64,000 nt of DNA. Origin: Rhodamnia argentea. Lineage: Eukaryota > Streptophyta > Magnoliopsida > Myrtales > Myrtaceae. The translations under genes and the position numbers were made by a program. Location: contig NC_063156.1 in assembly GCF_020921035.1 (NCBI RefSeq), positions 28,258,283 through 28,322,282 on the forward strand. Direction: 5' to 3'. Shown here piece by piece: positions 21,490-31,623 of the stretch (positions are counted from its first letter, which is position 1; each line of letters starts with the position of its first letter). The notes under the pieces are model-generated. The model saw only the letters and a program-made list of their open reading frames with translations, was not told the origin of the DNA and made no database searches.

Positions 21490-23439
21490 CTGCTGGTGTA
21501 CTTATACCGATTGAAAACTAAATGAATTTGAATAATTAACATAAAAAAAAAAAACACATCATTCTACACATGTTTTTAGTTAAATGGACATATGATGTTT
21601 AATGACGAATACCCTCATTCCGATATTATATTTCATATAGTGTTGGCCCTAATTATTATTCCTCGGATCCTCTGAAATCCGAAATAAACGTCAAACTCTC
21701 CAACATCCCTGATGATTAAAAATGGATACTGTTTGCAAGATCAACATCCATCTCCTGCACAGGCTTAGCCGTGGCCACTTTCCAATTCTCGTCCTGTCGT
21801 TCGACGCTGGAACAAGCGACGAAAGCTCGAGCACTCACGCCCGATAATCCACAAAGAGTTGTGCGTACAGTGGAATTGTGCAGGCGACGGTAATCGCTGC
21901 GGCGGAGGACTGGATACGTGTTAAGGTTGAAGAAGCTTCACTTGATTCTTGATATAGATAGAAATGTCACATGTCTCTCTGACTGAAGGGGCTAGGCCAA
22001 GAATGCGATCATATATTCACTTGTGTTATGTGTAACCGAATTAACTTTAACTTGTTAATATTCCTCATTGATGGATTTAATAGATAGGTTATAGATAAAC
22101 CGCCCATAAGTGGGCTAATCCTATCCACAGCATGTACAAGTTTACTTGTATTTCAAATGTGAAGTAACTGCCTTGGCGGCTACGGTTTTTTATTTTCGTA
22201 TCCATCTGATGGAAAAAAAGAGAAATCGACGTCGTTTTTAATGCTCCGACTCTCCTGAAGGCATCGAAAGATCGTTTCTTTCTGTGAATGCTAAATCTGT
22301 GAACTCTCTCTGCACTGTGACTCTTAATCTATGGCAAATTAGGTATGCTCCATTCTTGTGACGTACACAATCCCGATCAATGATTCAAGTAGATTTGGGC
22401 ATATTAATTCCGCAATTCGTTTGAGTATCGATTCAGGGATTCAAACTCTTCACTCATTTTACTTAGACAATTTAGCACTTCTCTCTCAATATATTCTGTT
22501 GTCGTGCAGTAGAATTAGCTTTGTTATGTATGTAAACAATAGGCACGGGTTGACATTTCAAATGACTTTTCTCTACTTCGTGGGTAATGTACATGAAAAA
22601 TTAGTATTGCATATATGAAAATGGCAACATAATTGACTATTTGCATGTGCACTAATGATATGTTCAAAAGATTTTCTTTTTGACAAAGTTCTTAAGCTTT
22701 CATTTATAAAAGGAAGGGCTCGTTCCGTTATATTCAATGCATGCAACATCCAAAGGCTTATTTTTATATTTCATCTCTTTGTTTTTATAGTGTTCGGATC
22801 CAGACGACCTGGCAAACCGCAACAATAAAATGCAGAAATTAAATGAATAGACTTGTTGATTTAACATGAGAGATAAAGAGCTTCCCTTTTCTGTTTTTTT
22901 ATTAAAAAAATTCAGTTTTTTCCCCCTTTTTATTAACCATGGACGGACCGAAGAACGGTAGTAGACTTACAAAAACTAATGTGTGATACTATGAGTGGAC
23001 GTATAAATAAATGGTCACGTTAACGAACCAATAACAATCTGACGCATCACTTAATACATCGGTCTCATTAAGTTTAGGAGCTTAATTACGATCACACCTT
23101 GTATTGTAACGTTGAACAACGATTTACCATCTTACGCCCTTCTCTTACTTAGTTACTATGACGGTTCAAAATTATATTTTGTGCAGTTTGTGTACCTTGA
23201 AAGTGCCTGTTTGATCTATATGATTTTAGAGAGATTGTCTGATATTGAAAAACGGAACCATATGCATCTTAAAGAACCTGAAGGACGTGGATCCTCTACC
23301 TATACACTTCTTTTAATATCTCGACAAACTCTTGAGTCATCAAAGAGACCACTATTCGGAATAGAAAATTTTCAGTTCGATTCTTCCATATTGAGACCGA
23401 TTTATTAAGTGTCGTATCCATACTTTTACGAAATTACCA
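21490..23439. other. duplicated intergenic DNA without a recognised gene
   Basis: A moderately GC-rich patch at 21720-21960 and open frames of 86 and 98 codons at 22358-22618 and 23112-23408 are present, but the corresponding frames in copy B are shortened or shifted, and no domain is visible. It may include a noncoding transcript. Confidence 0.4.
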
Positions 23440-24310
23440 ACTATTTCAATGGTTTGCATATCGACAATTTTAAAATAGACTTACCAACAATTTAAATCAT
23501 ATACTCATGTTCTGAATCTATTAGCTACTATATGAATTTACTAACGTGAATTAAGGTGACCTACCATTCTTTTATCATATTAAATTACCAATTACTTGTT
23601 GTTACTAACTGTCATTTTTATTATTTATCAATATCTATGTATCTTATATTTTACCAACCTTTTTGGTTAATTACCAACCTTTATTGGCAATGGTTAGTAA
23701 TCCCTTACTTTTAGATTAGCTACTTAAATTAGCGTGACCCCCTAACATTATTCCCATTAATTTCCTATTTAGTAGTGATTACCAATTTTCTTTTGATTTA
23801 CTATCCAACGATTATTTGAAATTTTTCTATAGTTTGCCAATTTTTCTTGACATAAGCAAACTTTTATTTGCATTTCATAGTAATGCCTTGAATTTACTCT
23901 TCCGGATATTACCAACCTTAATTAAAGTAACTTACTAGCTTTTCTAAAATTAAGTTTCCAACTAGTTTTGAGTTACCAACTCTCATTTGAATAACTTATA
24001 TGGCAAGTTTATTTTTCTTTTAATGACCAACTTTTATTTAACTCCTTAACTATGCCGTAATTTTACCAACGCTTATATGAAATTACTAACTTTAACTTAA
24101 GTGATTTATCAATTTTTTCTAATTAAGTTTTTAACTGTTGTTGGATTATCAACTCTTATTTGAATTAATTATCAACGTCTATTTCACCAGCTTTTCCACC
24201 GTGTTAATTATTAGGAACAAGTTAGTTAGTCACCTCAATAAAAGTTGATAATTTCACATAATAGTCGGTAATCTTAAACTGCTTATAATGAAGGTAAATA
24301 AAGCTATTTA
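23440..24310. repeat. degenerate TTACCAAC-phrase repeat region
   Basis: A short phrase close to AATTACCAAC with a poly-T/TTATTTGAA spacer recurs every 25-40 bases, strongly diverged. Near the right end the phrase appears inverted (GTTGATAATTT, GTCGGTAATC). Copy B has the same region at about 55985-56490 but lacks roughly 350 bases of it. Confidence 0.55.
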
Positions 24311-24408
24311 AAGACAAGGAAAATTGGTAATATAAAAAGGGCATGTCTATTTTCACTTCTATTTTGGCTAAAAAACATTCCTTTTTTGGGTAATTGACCG
24401 ATATATCC

Positions 24409-24411
<3 letters not shown>

Positions 24412-24465
<54 letters not shown>
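24412..24465. repeat. (CT)n microsatellite (copy A)
   Basis: A CT dinucleotide run of about 54 bases; the orthologous run in copy B (56585-56629) is shorter. Confidence 0.97.
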
Positions 24466-24466
<1 letters not shown>

Positions 24467-25651
24467 ATGTTTTGTTTATTTTTCTAGGGAAAATTTTCCA
24501 ATCAATCCTTATTGTATAGATACTAATTTAAGAATAAACTTTTCAATTTTGTCAAAATTTAAATTCACAACTTCTGCAGGGAATTTCATTATAATCCTTT
24601 CATCCAATTTTAGTTGAAAATTGCCTACGTGTTGGTGCGCCGCATGGCTAGCAATGATTGAACCGCTACGCTAGCAGTTTTAGGCAAAAATTGACTGAAA
24701 TGATTACATTGAAATTTCGCACAAAGGTTTAGGATCGATTGGACAAAATTAAAAATTTTAGGATAAAATTGATATTCATTCAATAAGTTTATAATTAATT
24801 GGGTAATTTTTCTTATTTTAGTACCAAATGATTGCGCTATTTCCACCCCATTCTAGCTAAGACATTCATGTTTCCGGTTAATCGACCAAAATACCCTTCC
24901 CTAAAACAAAAATGCACCATTAAATCCTACAAGTTATCATCTTATTGTCCATCCCATCATCACTTTGTCAAGAAAGGTTGGTCACTTCTTGTTTATGGTC
25001 TTATTTTTTTTTTCTTTTTGAAATGTCTTATCTCTAACTTTTGCTCTGCTCTTTATAGGGCGCAGAGTCAAACCTCGCATTTGTAATACCAGCGTCCCCA
25101 CCCCGCAATCTCTTTACTAGCAGGATCGCATGCCTATTGGTTATTGTCTCATATTATTTACCACAAAAGCTACATAAAAAAATAAGAAATTTCTATTTAT
25201 AACGGCTTAAGAACACATAATTAGTTTTCTAATTTTATCAAAATTTTTCCACAAAACTATTTTTTAGAATTGAAAGTTATATTTCCATTATCTATTCGAT
25301 CTTCATCAAAAATGCAAAAAAAAAAATTAAAAATTAAAATATGGAAAAGGTTATCTTGTCTAAAGCATGATCAAAGATTAAACATTTTTGTATTTAGATA
25401 ACAGCAAATCAAAACATCAACACAAAAAAAAAAAGAAAAAGAAAAAGAAAAAAAGGGACTTCTTGTTGTTCTACTTTTATCAAGAAAAAAAATAATTAAT
25501 TTCAATTGTAGATTCAATCTCATAGGAAGTGGATTAAAAACTTTATAATATGCTCAAAAAATAGTCTTATTACATTTCGAAAGTGAAAAGAATGTGCTTA
25601 GATTTTCAACCTTCATCTCGCAATTCTAATTAGAATGGGAAAGCTAAAAAA
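24466..25651. other. duplicated AT-rich intergenic DNA
   Basis: No gene is recognised. The stretch has TIR-element-like phrases around 24480-24830 and purine runs near 25420-25455, all shared with copy B. Confidence 0.5.
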
Positions 25652-25970
25652 AATGGTTAGTACCACGAAAAATCCCAAACCGATACATCGGTGATAAATT
25701 TAATCCAAATTAATTTTTTCACCACAAAAAACCCTAAACTGGTATACCCATGCTAAATTGAGCCTAACCTAATTTTTTAACCACCTAAAATCCCAAACTG
25801 GTACATTTATAACAAATTTACCCCAAACTAATTTTTTATCACTAAAAATCTCAAACCGATATACTAGTGATAAATTTACTCCAAACTAATTTTTGACTAC
25901 CAAAATCCCAAATAAATACATTTGTGAAAAATTTACTCTCCGTTGGCTTTCTTAAAATTGGATTAATATC
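25652..25970. mobile_element. left part of a GGATTAAT-family MITE, cut off at the copy A border
   Basis: Begins GGTTAGTACCACG and repeats AAATTTA-CCAAA-TAATTTTT phrases. It ends at GGATTAATATC (25970), where unrelated hAT-like sequence starts. Copy B continues with ATAAAAAATC past the same point. Confidence 0.7.
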
Positions 25971-26415
25971 TAGACATGGCCAAATTGAACCGTGGGCCCG
26001 AAATCGGCCCGTTGACCGGGCCCACGGTTTCGACCGAAATCGGAACCGGCTCCGAATCACCGGTTCCGACCTGTTTATAAAAAAGGGGGGGCGGTGCGTG
26101 GGCTCTCCCCCCCCCCCACACCTTGGTTCCGGGTTGGTTATAAAAAAAGGTGGGGGGGGGGCGCGGGTGTGTGGGCTCTTCCCCCCTCCCCCCCCAAAAA
26201 CGGCTCTTTGGGCAATTGCTTTTCACCTACAAAAAAATTGATTTTCTTTTTAAAGTTAAATAACCATCCCCTTCTCTATAAATATCTATCCCCCCTTTTA
26301 TTTTTCTCACAAATCCTCTCAACAATTCTCTCAAATTCTCTCAATCCGCTCAATTATCTCAATCGAATTTCCGATCAATTCTCTCAAAAATGGCAAGTGA
26401 AAGCGAAATACTTGG
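25971..26415 (+). mobile_element. truncated 5' end of a hAT-type transposon
   Basis: Starts with a hAT-like terminus TAGACATGGCCAAATTG, followed by a GC-rich subterminal block of GGCCC/CCGG phrases and G/C homopolymers (25990-26200). A promoter-like CTATAAATA (26276-26284), a CT-rich leader (CTCTCAA repeated), and an ATG at 26390 reading MASESEILGK follow. The layout (terminus, GC-rich block, TATA, CT-rich leader, start codon with MAS-) is like that of plant hAT transposase genes. The frame meets a stop at about 26438 after running into the arm of another element, so nearly all of the transposase is missing. Confidence 0.55.
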
Positions 26416-26535
26416 AAAGAACTTGATTGCACAAATTTGACAAGTTTTATGACTTAATTGCACTTTTTAAAAGTTTTCGAACGGAATTGCATTTTCGTAA
26501 TAAGTTTTAGGGTTTTAGCCGCACTTATCTCTTAT
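26416..26535. mobile_element. solo arm of the 1145-2103 TIR family
   Basis: The phrases TTAATTGCACTTTTTAAAAG, TTTTCGTAATAAGTTTTA and GCACTTATCTCTTA follow the same order as the right arm at about 1990-2103. No left arm is seen, so this is a remnant or a recombination product. Confidence 0.6.
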
Positions 26536-27282
26536 ATTATTGTTGTTATACATGCCGGAATGCGGCCTTTTAGCAATACGTTTCCATATCTAGATGCAAT
26601 TCTGTAAAACTTGCACAAGTGAAGGGGCTCTTTTAACAGTGTTACATTATGGGTTAAACTGTTAATTAGTGGGTTATCAAGTTAGATCAATGGAAGGATT
26701 AAAAATAACTAGTTTTTTTGTTGTGGGTATGGGTAGCCTAACATCGTCCGTCAAATTTGCAAATTTTTTTATTGAGATAATAGCACGAATGGTCCATGAA
26801 CTTTGAACCAATGTGCAATATTGTCTGTTAACTTTCAATTTGTTCAATTTGATCCCTAAAATTTTGGTAAATGTTGATATAATCCCTATACCATATGAGA
26901 ATATTCAATGTTAACCTTCCAGCAATTCAAGTTCATGAATATTATTGAACATTTGCATATAGTTTAGGGATTGAATTGAATATGTACTACAAGTTCAAGG
27001 ACCATTTGTTTCATTTTCTCTTTTTTAAATAGGATTAATATCACAAAAAATCCCAAATCGGTATTGAATAAATTAAAAGTTCAAGGATCATTTGTTTCAT
27101 TTTCTCTTTTTTAAATAGGATTAATATAAAAAAAAAAAACTCAAATCAATACACTTATGATAAATTCAACCCAAACTAAATTTTGGGTCATTAGAAATCT
27201 CAAACGGGTGCGCATACGGTGAGATTGCTAAGTTGGATGACACATGTTAATAACTCAATTGACGTGGCAAATCTACATAAAA
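26536..27282. repeat. intergenic MITE remnants and a 51-bp direct duplication
   Basis: The left phrase TAGCACGAATGGTCCATGAA (about 26780) and right phrase GTTCAAGGACCATTTG (about 26993) are inverted ends of a small TIR element. A 51-bp segment at 26991-27041 recurs at 27077-27127 with one mismatch (GACC/GATC). Then a GGATTAAT-family MITE half runs to 27282. No gene is seen. Confidence 0.6.
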
Positions 27283-27769
27283 ATCTCTCTCTCTCTCTCT
27301 GTTTGTTCAATTAGCCATAATTTGAAAACAAATACTGTTCATTCTCTCTCTTAGAGCACGAAAAACCCTAGGTCTTCCTTTTCATCGAGCACAGTCCTTC
27401 GTCGTCACCTTCATCTTCATCATTAGTTATTGGAACTCATTCGAGAACACTTTTATATTTGATAATCTTCTCACATTCGACTTTTTTTTGGGTTGCGCTT
27501 CTCCTTGAACCACTTTCAAAAACCGAAGCCATTGAACATCCTGGTTTTATGATTTCGATGAGTTCACCAAACAAACCCTTTAGAAAAAAAATTAAAGGCG
27601 AGAAGATTACTAGAGATGAAAGTGTGCTCAAAAGAGTTTCGATGCCTAATCACGAAGATGAAGGTGGCGATAAAGGAGAAGATGATCTAGGGCTTTTCGA
27701 GCTATGAGGGAGAGAGAGAATGAGTCCTATTTGTTTTCAAATTCTTGCTAATTGAAGAGAGAGAGAGAT
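27283..27769. mobile_element. large fold-back element (about 490 bp, arms over 200 bp)
   Basis: The two halves are inverted complements for nearly the whole length. Outer arms: ATCTCTCTCTCT with TTTGAAAACAAAT against ATTTGTTTTCAAAT and AGAGAGAGAT. Inner arms: ACCTTCATCTTCATCATTAG against CTAATCACGAAGATGAAGG, and TAATCTTCTCACATTC against GGCGAGAAGATTA. It sits in the middle of the GGATTAAT-family MITE at the left border of copy B. Open frames on both strands (82 and 64 codons) mirror each other because of the palindrome and are not taken as genes. Confidence 0.7.
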
Positions 27770-28142
27770 ATTTTCACGTGGTCTTGCCATATCAATTGAT
27801 TTATTATCATGTGTCATGCAATTCAGCAAATTCACGGTAAAATTTGGTGGAAGCTAACGGAGGGTACGTATCACGCTATTCTAGTTTAGAGTTTTTGGTG
27901 ACCTAAAAATTAGTTTGGGGTAAATTTGTTACATTCATACTAGTTTGGGGTTTTTAGTTACACAAAACTTTATTTGAGGTAAATTTGTTACAAATATAAT
28001 AATTTATGATTTTCCGTGTTATTAACATTTTTATTGAACATTGAAAGTAGAAAAACTTATGTTTAATAATACGAGTGGTTGATTTTTCCACAATAAAAAA
28101 AGAGAGAGGAAAAGAAACAGGCAAACAATTGTTAAAAATTTT

Positions 28143-29337
28143 AAGAAAAATTTTCAAATAAGAGCTTGAAATGCCTTCATTTTCTCAAATAATGGTCTAA
28201 AAAGGACCTTATTTCAAATAATGGCTTGAAGTTTTCAAATCATCTCAAATAAGGGTCCGAAGTGGCCAATCGCATCAAATAAAGACTTTTGGCTAGCCGA
28301 TGAGCATGTGATTATTTCAGCTATCGAGGAAGAGGTATTTTAATAAAGAAAATCTAAAGTACATATTTTTAAATACTTTGACTTTTTTTTTTACTTTTCC
28401 TTTCTCTTACTTTTTTTTCTCTTCCCCTTCCCTCCATCGAGATCTTAGGTGAGGGCTCCTTGCCAGCATCCGGCGAGGGCCTCGCCATCGTCGAGTGCGA
28501 CGACCTTCGTCAATTCGGTGATGGCTGGCGGAGAGAAGAAGAAAAAAGAAGAAAAAAAAAAAAAAGTAAAAGAACGAAAGTATCCTTCGACCGACCAAGT
28601 CAGGCTTTTTTTTTTTTTTAAGGTTAATATAGTCATTTTAGGTCTTTATTTGAAATAAGATCATTTTCATGCCCTCATTTGAGATGATTTGGACAGTGTA
28701 GATCCTTATTTAAAATAAAGTTAAATTCTACCCCTTATTTAAGAAAATGAGGGTACTTCATGCTAGGGGTGAGTATGGTTCCAAGTTCCAAGGTTTGGAA
28801 GGTAGGTTCTAGATTTCAAAAATTGAGGAACCTGTTTTGACAGGTAAGTTATAGGTTCTAGATAGGCGAAACATGAAACCTTGAACCTATAATGTAAAAG
28901 GTAAAAAGTTTTTGTATTTTTCTTTATATATTTCTTCACGCGATTGCGCGATATTCCATGATGTTCGGAGATGAGTGTGTAATTTCAAACCACTAGTCCG
29001 AACTTTAATTTTCGGCTATTGAGACTTTTACTTCGTTAATATTTCATATTTATTCATGTGTCTAAACATAAGTTGTGGTCAGTGGATTATAGCAATAAAT
29101 GATGGTCATTAAATGCGATGATTAATTGTAATTGTTCAATTAAGAATATAGATGGAACTTGTATAGACCTTAGAAATCGTGACATGATCGGTTTAGATTC
29201 TAAGGTATACATGATAGGTTACTGGTTCCAAAAAATAAGGAACATGTTTGATGGGTAGGTTCTACATTTTAAGTAAAACTTTTATAAATTTGAAATTGCT
29301 CACCTTCACTTTGTGCCCTCATTTGAAATTTTCTCGG
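28143..29337. mobile_element. MULE-like TIR element with GC-rich core and nested element (copy B)
   Basis: Counterpart of 16028-17227, with the same inverted ends, a GC-rich core at about 28435-28530, and the nested hAT-like element at 28764-29308. Confidence 0.7.
28764..29308. mobile_element. hAT-like nested element (copy B)
   Basis: Starts TAGGGGTGAG and ends GCTCACCTTCA. Flanks CTTCATGC and CTTTGTGC match at 6 of 8 positions. It occupies the same place as the copy-A element at 16658-17200, so it predates the duplication. Confidence 0.65.
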
Positions 29338-29491
29338 AATTTAATATGTGAATAGCCTATTGGTGTGATAATAGCCTATTTAGTAAATAATTCGGTTTAG
29401 AATGCCATTCCATCTAATCACCAAGTTACATCATGGTAATTATAATAAACGGATCATAAGCCTAATGATATTTATATACTCGGTCAATAAT

Positions 29492-29496
29492 ACATG
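29492..29496 (+). repeat. target site duplication (left) of the LTR retrotransposon
   Basis: ACATG immediately before the 5' LTR; the same five bases follow the 3' LTR at 49913-49917. Copy A has a single uninterrupted ACATG in the homologous place (17386-17390 region). Confidence 0.95.
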
Positions 29497-30891
29497 TGTT
29501 GACGCCTAAATTTTGACTAATCTATTTTTTGCATAAAAATTATAAAAAAAATCATCTCATATATTTATTTTTAGCGTACATTGCATTGGCATATAATTGG
29601 GCAAGCAGAACACTTAATTTAGCATGCGTCTAGACTAGGCACGGGATGGAAAAATATACCGAGAAGATTTGAAACTTCGGGGACTGTATTGCAAATACTT
29701 AAAACTTCAGGGACTGTATTGCAAATACTTGAAACTTCAGGGACTGCATTGCAAATACCAAGAGAAGATGAAGAAGGGAAGATGATGAAGGGAAGATGAT
29801 GAAGGGAAGGTGATGAAGAGAAGATAAAGAAGAGAAGATAATGAAAGGAAGATGGTGAAGGGAAGATGAAGAAGAGAAGATGAATATGATGAAGGGAAGG
29901 TGATGAAGAGAAGATGATGAAGAGAAGATGAAGAAAGGAAGATGATGGAGAAATTTGGCTATAAAAGGGGGGAGAGTTCTTGAGAATTGAAGGGAGAAGT
30001 GGAAGAGAATTGAGAGAGTTTGTTAGGAAGAGTGGAAGAGAATTGAGAGAGTTTTGAGAGAGTTTTTGAGAGGAATTTTTAGAGAGGAAAAAGAGAGTTC
30101 TTGAGAAAAATCAGAAGAGAAAATTCGAGAGTGAAGAAAAGTGTTTTAGTCAAGCATCATCTTCGACGAGTCCCGACACATATTTCGCCCCTCGCAACCC
30201 AACAACGCCATTGCTTGCCATTTTCGACGACAGCCGCGTTCTTCCGGCTCCGAGATCTTGAAAGGAAGCCATAACGTGTACGTGAGTAAGATTTTGTGGA
30301 ATAGAAGGTAACCCTTTCCATCTCGATCTACAAAAATGTAATCGTTTGGTGTGAACATCCGTTTGTTTATTTTAGACATGCCACGTGTTCCAAATTTTAG
30401 CATTATTACATGTTAATTTATTTCTGTAAATACTCGTGATTGGCTGCGTTTTCTTTCTTTCTAAATCACCCATGGTGTATATCGTACAAAGTTCAATGTT
30501 TTACATCCCCATAAAAAAGAAGAAAAAACCAAAAAAATTGCATCTTTGAATTTCAAGTAAAATCCATCAAAATTGCCAAATCAAATATTTTTCATGAAAA
30601 TGGTACCGAAAGGGCGTTAGAGAAATCTGACGTAACCAAATCTCCGAATTCAAAATCTCCGGTTCGTGGAAATAAGATAGTTTTCTCCCGCTATTTTATT
30701 TAGGTTTCTAATCAACTTACCGAAAATGATTAGTGGCGACTCCAATTCAAAACACGTTGCATGTTAATTATTTGAATCTTAAGTTGCGATTTGGTATGGA
30801 CTTGGGAGAGTCCGAGTTAGGTTAGTTAATTAATTAACCCGATAATCCATTAGCCCCAAAATTTAACTCGTTTATTTTGAAGGTCGCGACA
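29497..30891 (+). repeat. 5' LTR (1395 bp)
   Basis: Runs from TGTTGACGCC to GGTCGCGACA. It contains three tandem copies of a 30-bp unit (29671-29759, GGGACTGTATTGCAAATACTT), a long purine-rich block of GAAGATGATGAAGGGAA-like phrases (29760-29945) and a TATA box at 29960-29967. It matches the 3' LTR except for about six to eight substitutions and one 1-bp indel. A minus-strand open frame of 85 codons is present in both LTRs and has no family resemblance. Confidence 0.97.
29960..29967 (+). promoter_or_regulatory. TATA box of the 5' LTR
   Basis: TATAAAAG preceded by GGC and followed by a G-run; it marks the U3/R region and the likely start of the genomic transcript about 25-35 bases downstream. 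The equivalent in the 3' LTR is at 48981-48988. Confidence 0.75.
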
Positions 30892-30894
30892 GCT

Positions 30895-30911
30895 TGGCGA
30901 CTACGCTGGGG
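30895..30911 (+). other. primer-binding site, tRNA-Arg type
   Basis: TGGCGACTACGCTGGGG lies three bases after the 5' LTR. It is complementary to the 3' end of a plant tRNA-Arg (…CCCAGCGGAGTCG-CCA) with one mismatch. A tRNA-Arg primer is usual for the Ogre/Tat lineage. Confidence 0.8.
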
Positions 30912-31623
30912 ACTAAAGAGGACTTAGGCCAGAATAATTTCATGAAAAATAAAATCACTTGATCCGGCAATCTTTTTTGAATTTTAATCCTTAGGTGTTA
31001 AATGGTTTTGCAGGAAAGGGAGTTATAAGGGGAGGAGTCTGTGGCTAATCTTTGTTTTGCGTGCTTGGTGATGAGAATTTTAATTTTTGAACTATCGGAG
31101 TGCTGATTGCTTTTAAAATGTCGTGCATGCCTCTATATAATTGCACTACACCACCTTGACTTGTGACCGAACCCGGGTCACCCGATAGTTTCAGGATGGT
31201 ATTTATGTGGTTCTTTAACCTTGGCGGTAAGGCTTCGCTAAAGGTTATCCCGCTTGGATCCCGAATTCTTCAAAAAAATGGCTCGAGAGTTATTCTCATG
31301 CACGTAAGGCTATGATGCATGAGAGTTGCTCTTGTCGACCGAACCAAGCCGAGATGATTGGACCCGACTAGTCGTGACTATGTATGCGAGGCAGCAACTA
31401 GTCATGATGAACGTACGCGAGGCTGCGACATGTCGTTCTGTCTTTCATTTCATTTTGCTAAAAGAACTAAAATCTGAATCCACACTTCATGTGCATGTCT
31501 TTGTGATTGACATTTTCTTCCTACGAGCGGTAATTTCTTGTCTCTTATGCCTTGTTATCTCATTTTTATTCTGGGCTGGTCCATGGTTTAGGTTGATTTA
31601 ATTGGCACGTGATCTATATACGA
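30912..31623 (+). other. retrotransposon 5' leader
   Basis: About 700 bases between the primer-binding site and the first ORF. No coding feature is recognised; a 91-codon frame at 31326-31601 has no family resemblance. Confidence 0.5.

Larger units (their letters stand above)
15650..25970. repeat. segmental duplication, copy A (about 10.3 kb)
   Basis: The order of features and most of the sequence match 27770-58079 once the LTR retrotransposon in that copy is removed. Shared landmarks, A against B: the MITE half at 15653/27771, the nested element at 16658/28764, the NAC gene at 19091/51622, the decayed frame at 20066/52620, the TIR element at 20799/53355, the CT tract at 24412/56585, and the final phrase GGCTTTCTTAAAATTGGATT (ending near 25963/58072). 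Divergence is about 5-8% in samples of the flanks but well under 1% around the NAC gene. Both copies have the same orientation, so this is a tandem duplication. Confidence 0.93.

Noticed and set aside
27459..27707. 82-codon frame in the fold-back element
   Set aside because: Mirrored by a frame on the other strand because of the palindrome; no independent support.
30146..30403. 85-codon minus-strand frame present in both LTRs (also 49167-49424)
   Set aside because: Its conservation follows from LTR identity; no family resemblance and no expectation for a coding region there.
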